Shown in pieces: positions 22,401 through 22,437 of a stretch of 22,437 nt of DNA. The notes beneath the pieces were generated by a model that was given only the letters and a program-made list of their open reading frames with translations, made no database searches and was not told the origin of the DNA. The stretch's first letter is position 1, and the number at the start of each line of letters is the position of its first letter. Origin of the DNA: Eubacterium sp. AM49-13BH (GTDB lineage: Bacteria; Bacillota; Clostridia; Lachnospirales; Lachnospiraceae); the NCBI RefSeq assembly GCF_003464165.1, contig NZ_QSEK01000038.1:1-22437 (forward strand), read 5' to 3'. The position numbers and the translations under genes were made by a program.

Positions 22401-22437
22401 TTTGCTCCTTTTCAGAGTGTAATTTTTGCTCCTTTCA
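22401..22437. repeat. Duplicated ribosome-site block at the right edge
   Basis: TTTGCTCCTTTTCA (22401-22414) and TTTTGCTCCTTTCA (22424-22437) are near-copies 23 bases apart. On the minus strand each reads as an AAAGGAGCAAA ribosome-binding block. The left one serves the TTG-start gene; the right one has no start codon with a useful frame inside the window. Confidence 0.5.

Noticed and set aside
1..22437. tRNA genes, CRISPR arrays or complete insertion sequences
   Set aside because: No cloverleaf, regularly spaced repeat array or DDE transposase with terminal repeats was seen; the only transposase-like gene is the Rpn nuclease.

Overview
The window looks like a low-GC Firmicute, most likely a gut Lachnospiraceae (Roseburia/Eubacterium/Coprococcus type). 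Protein family content and strong AAGGAGG-type ribosome sites support this; the species cannot be fixed from sequence alone. Apart from the first gene, essentially everything is on the minus strand.

Layout, left to right. (1) 131-1120 (+): an Rpn/PD-(D/E)XK 'transposase-like' nuclease with a perfect internal ribosome site and ATG that would make its C-terminal 70 residues separately, the arrangement of intragenic Rpn antitoxins. A bidirectional terminator follows. (2) 8411-1179 (-): a six-gene polyamine operon, speA, speE-like, carboxy(nor)spermidine dehydrogenase, nspC, aguA, aguB. It is preceded by a strong promoter and a ~340-nt structured leader ending in a 31-nt palindrome. Together these genes can take arginine to agmatine, N-carbamoylputrescine, putrescine and (carboxy)spermidine. 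No speD is present, and aguA is split near its N-terminus by a one-base lesion. (3) 12251-8420 (-): nadA-nadB-nadC-niaR, de novo NAD synthesis with its 3H-domain repressor. No terminator is visible before the polyamine promoter. (4) 15047-12416 (-): a metal-efflux operon of a free HMA metallochaperone, a P1B-2 Zn/Cd/Pb ATPase and a CadC/SmtB-type ArsR sensor, with an operator-like inverted repeat at its promoter. (5) 15656-15030 (-): a monocistronic SGNH hydrolase. (6) 18541-15951 (-): a DUF308 membrane protein, homoserine dehydrogenase broken by a one-base frameshift, and a viroplasmin-RNase H1 protein.

(7) 18757 to the right edge (-): the end of a phage-derived element. In transcription order it has two small Cys-motif proteins, two small unknown proteins, a scaffold protein, a HK97-type major capsid protein and a sigma-70-like regulator with a late-activator-like tail. 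No terminase, portal or tail gene is visible, and the intergenic spaces hold an unusual density of hairpins and short tandem repeats. The element continues past the right edge.

The points most worth following are the Rpn internal antitoxin, the speA leader RNA, the divergent SpeE lacking a SpeD partner, the two single-base lesions in conserved genes (aguA and hom), and the compact capsid/sigma cassette.
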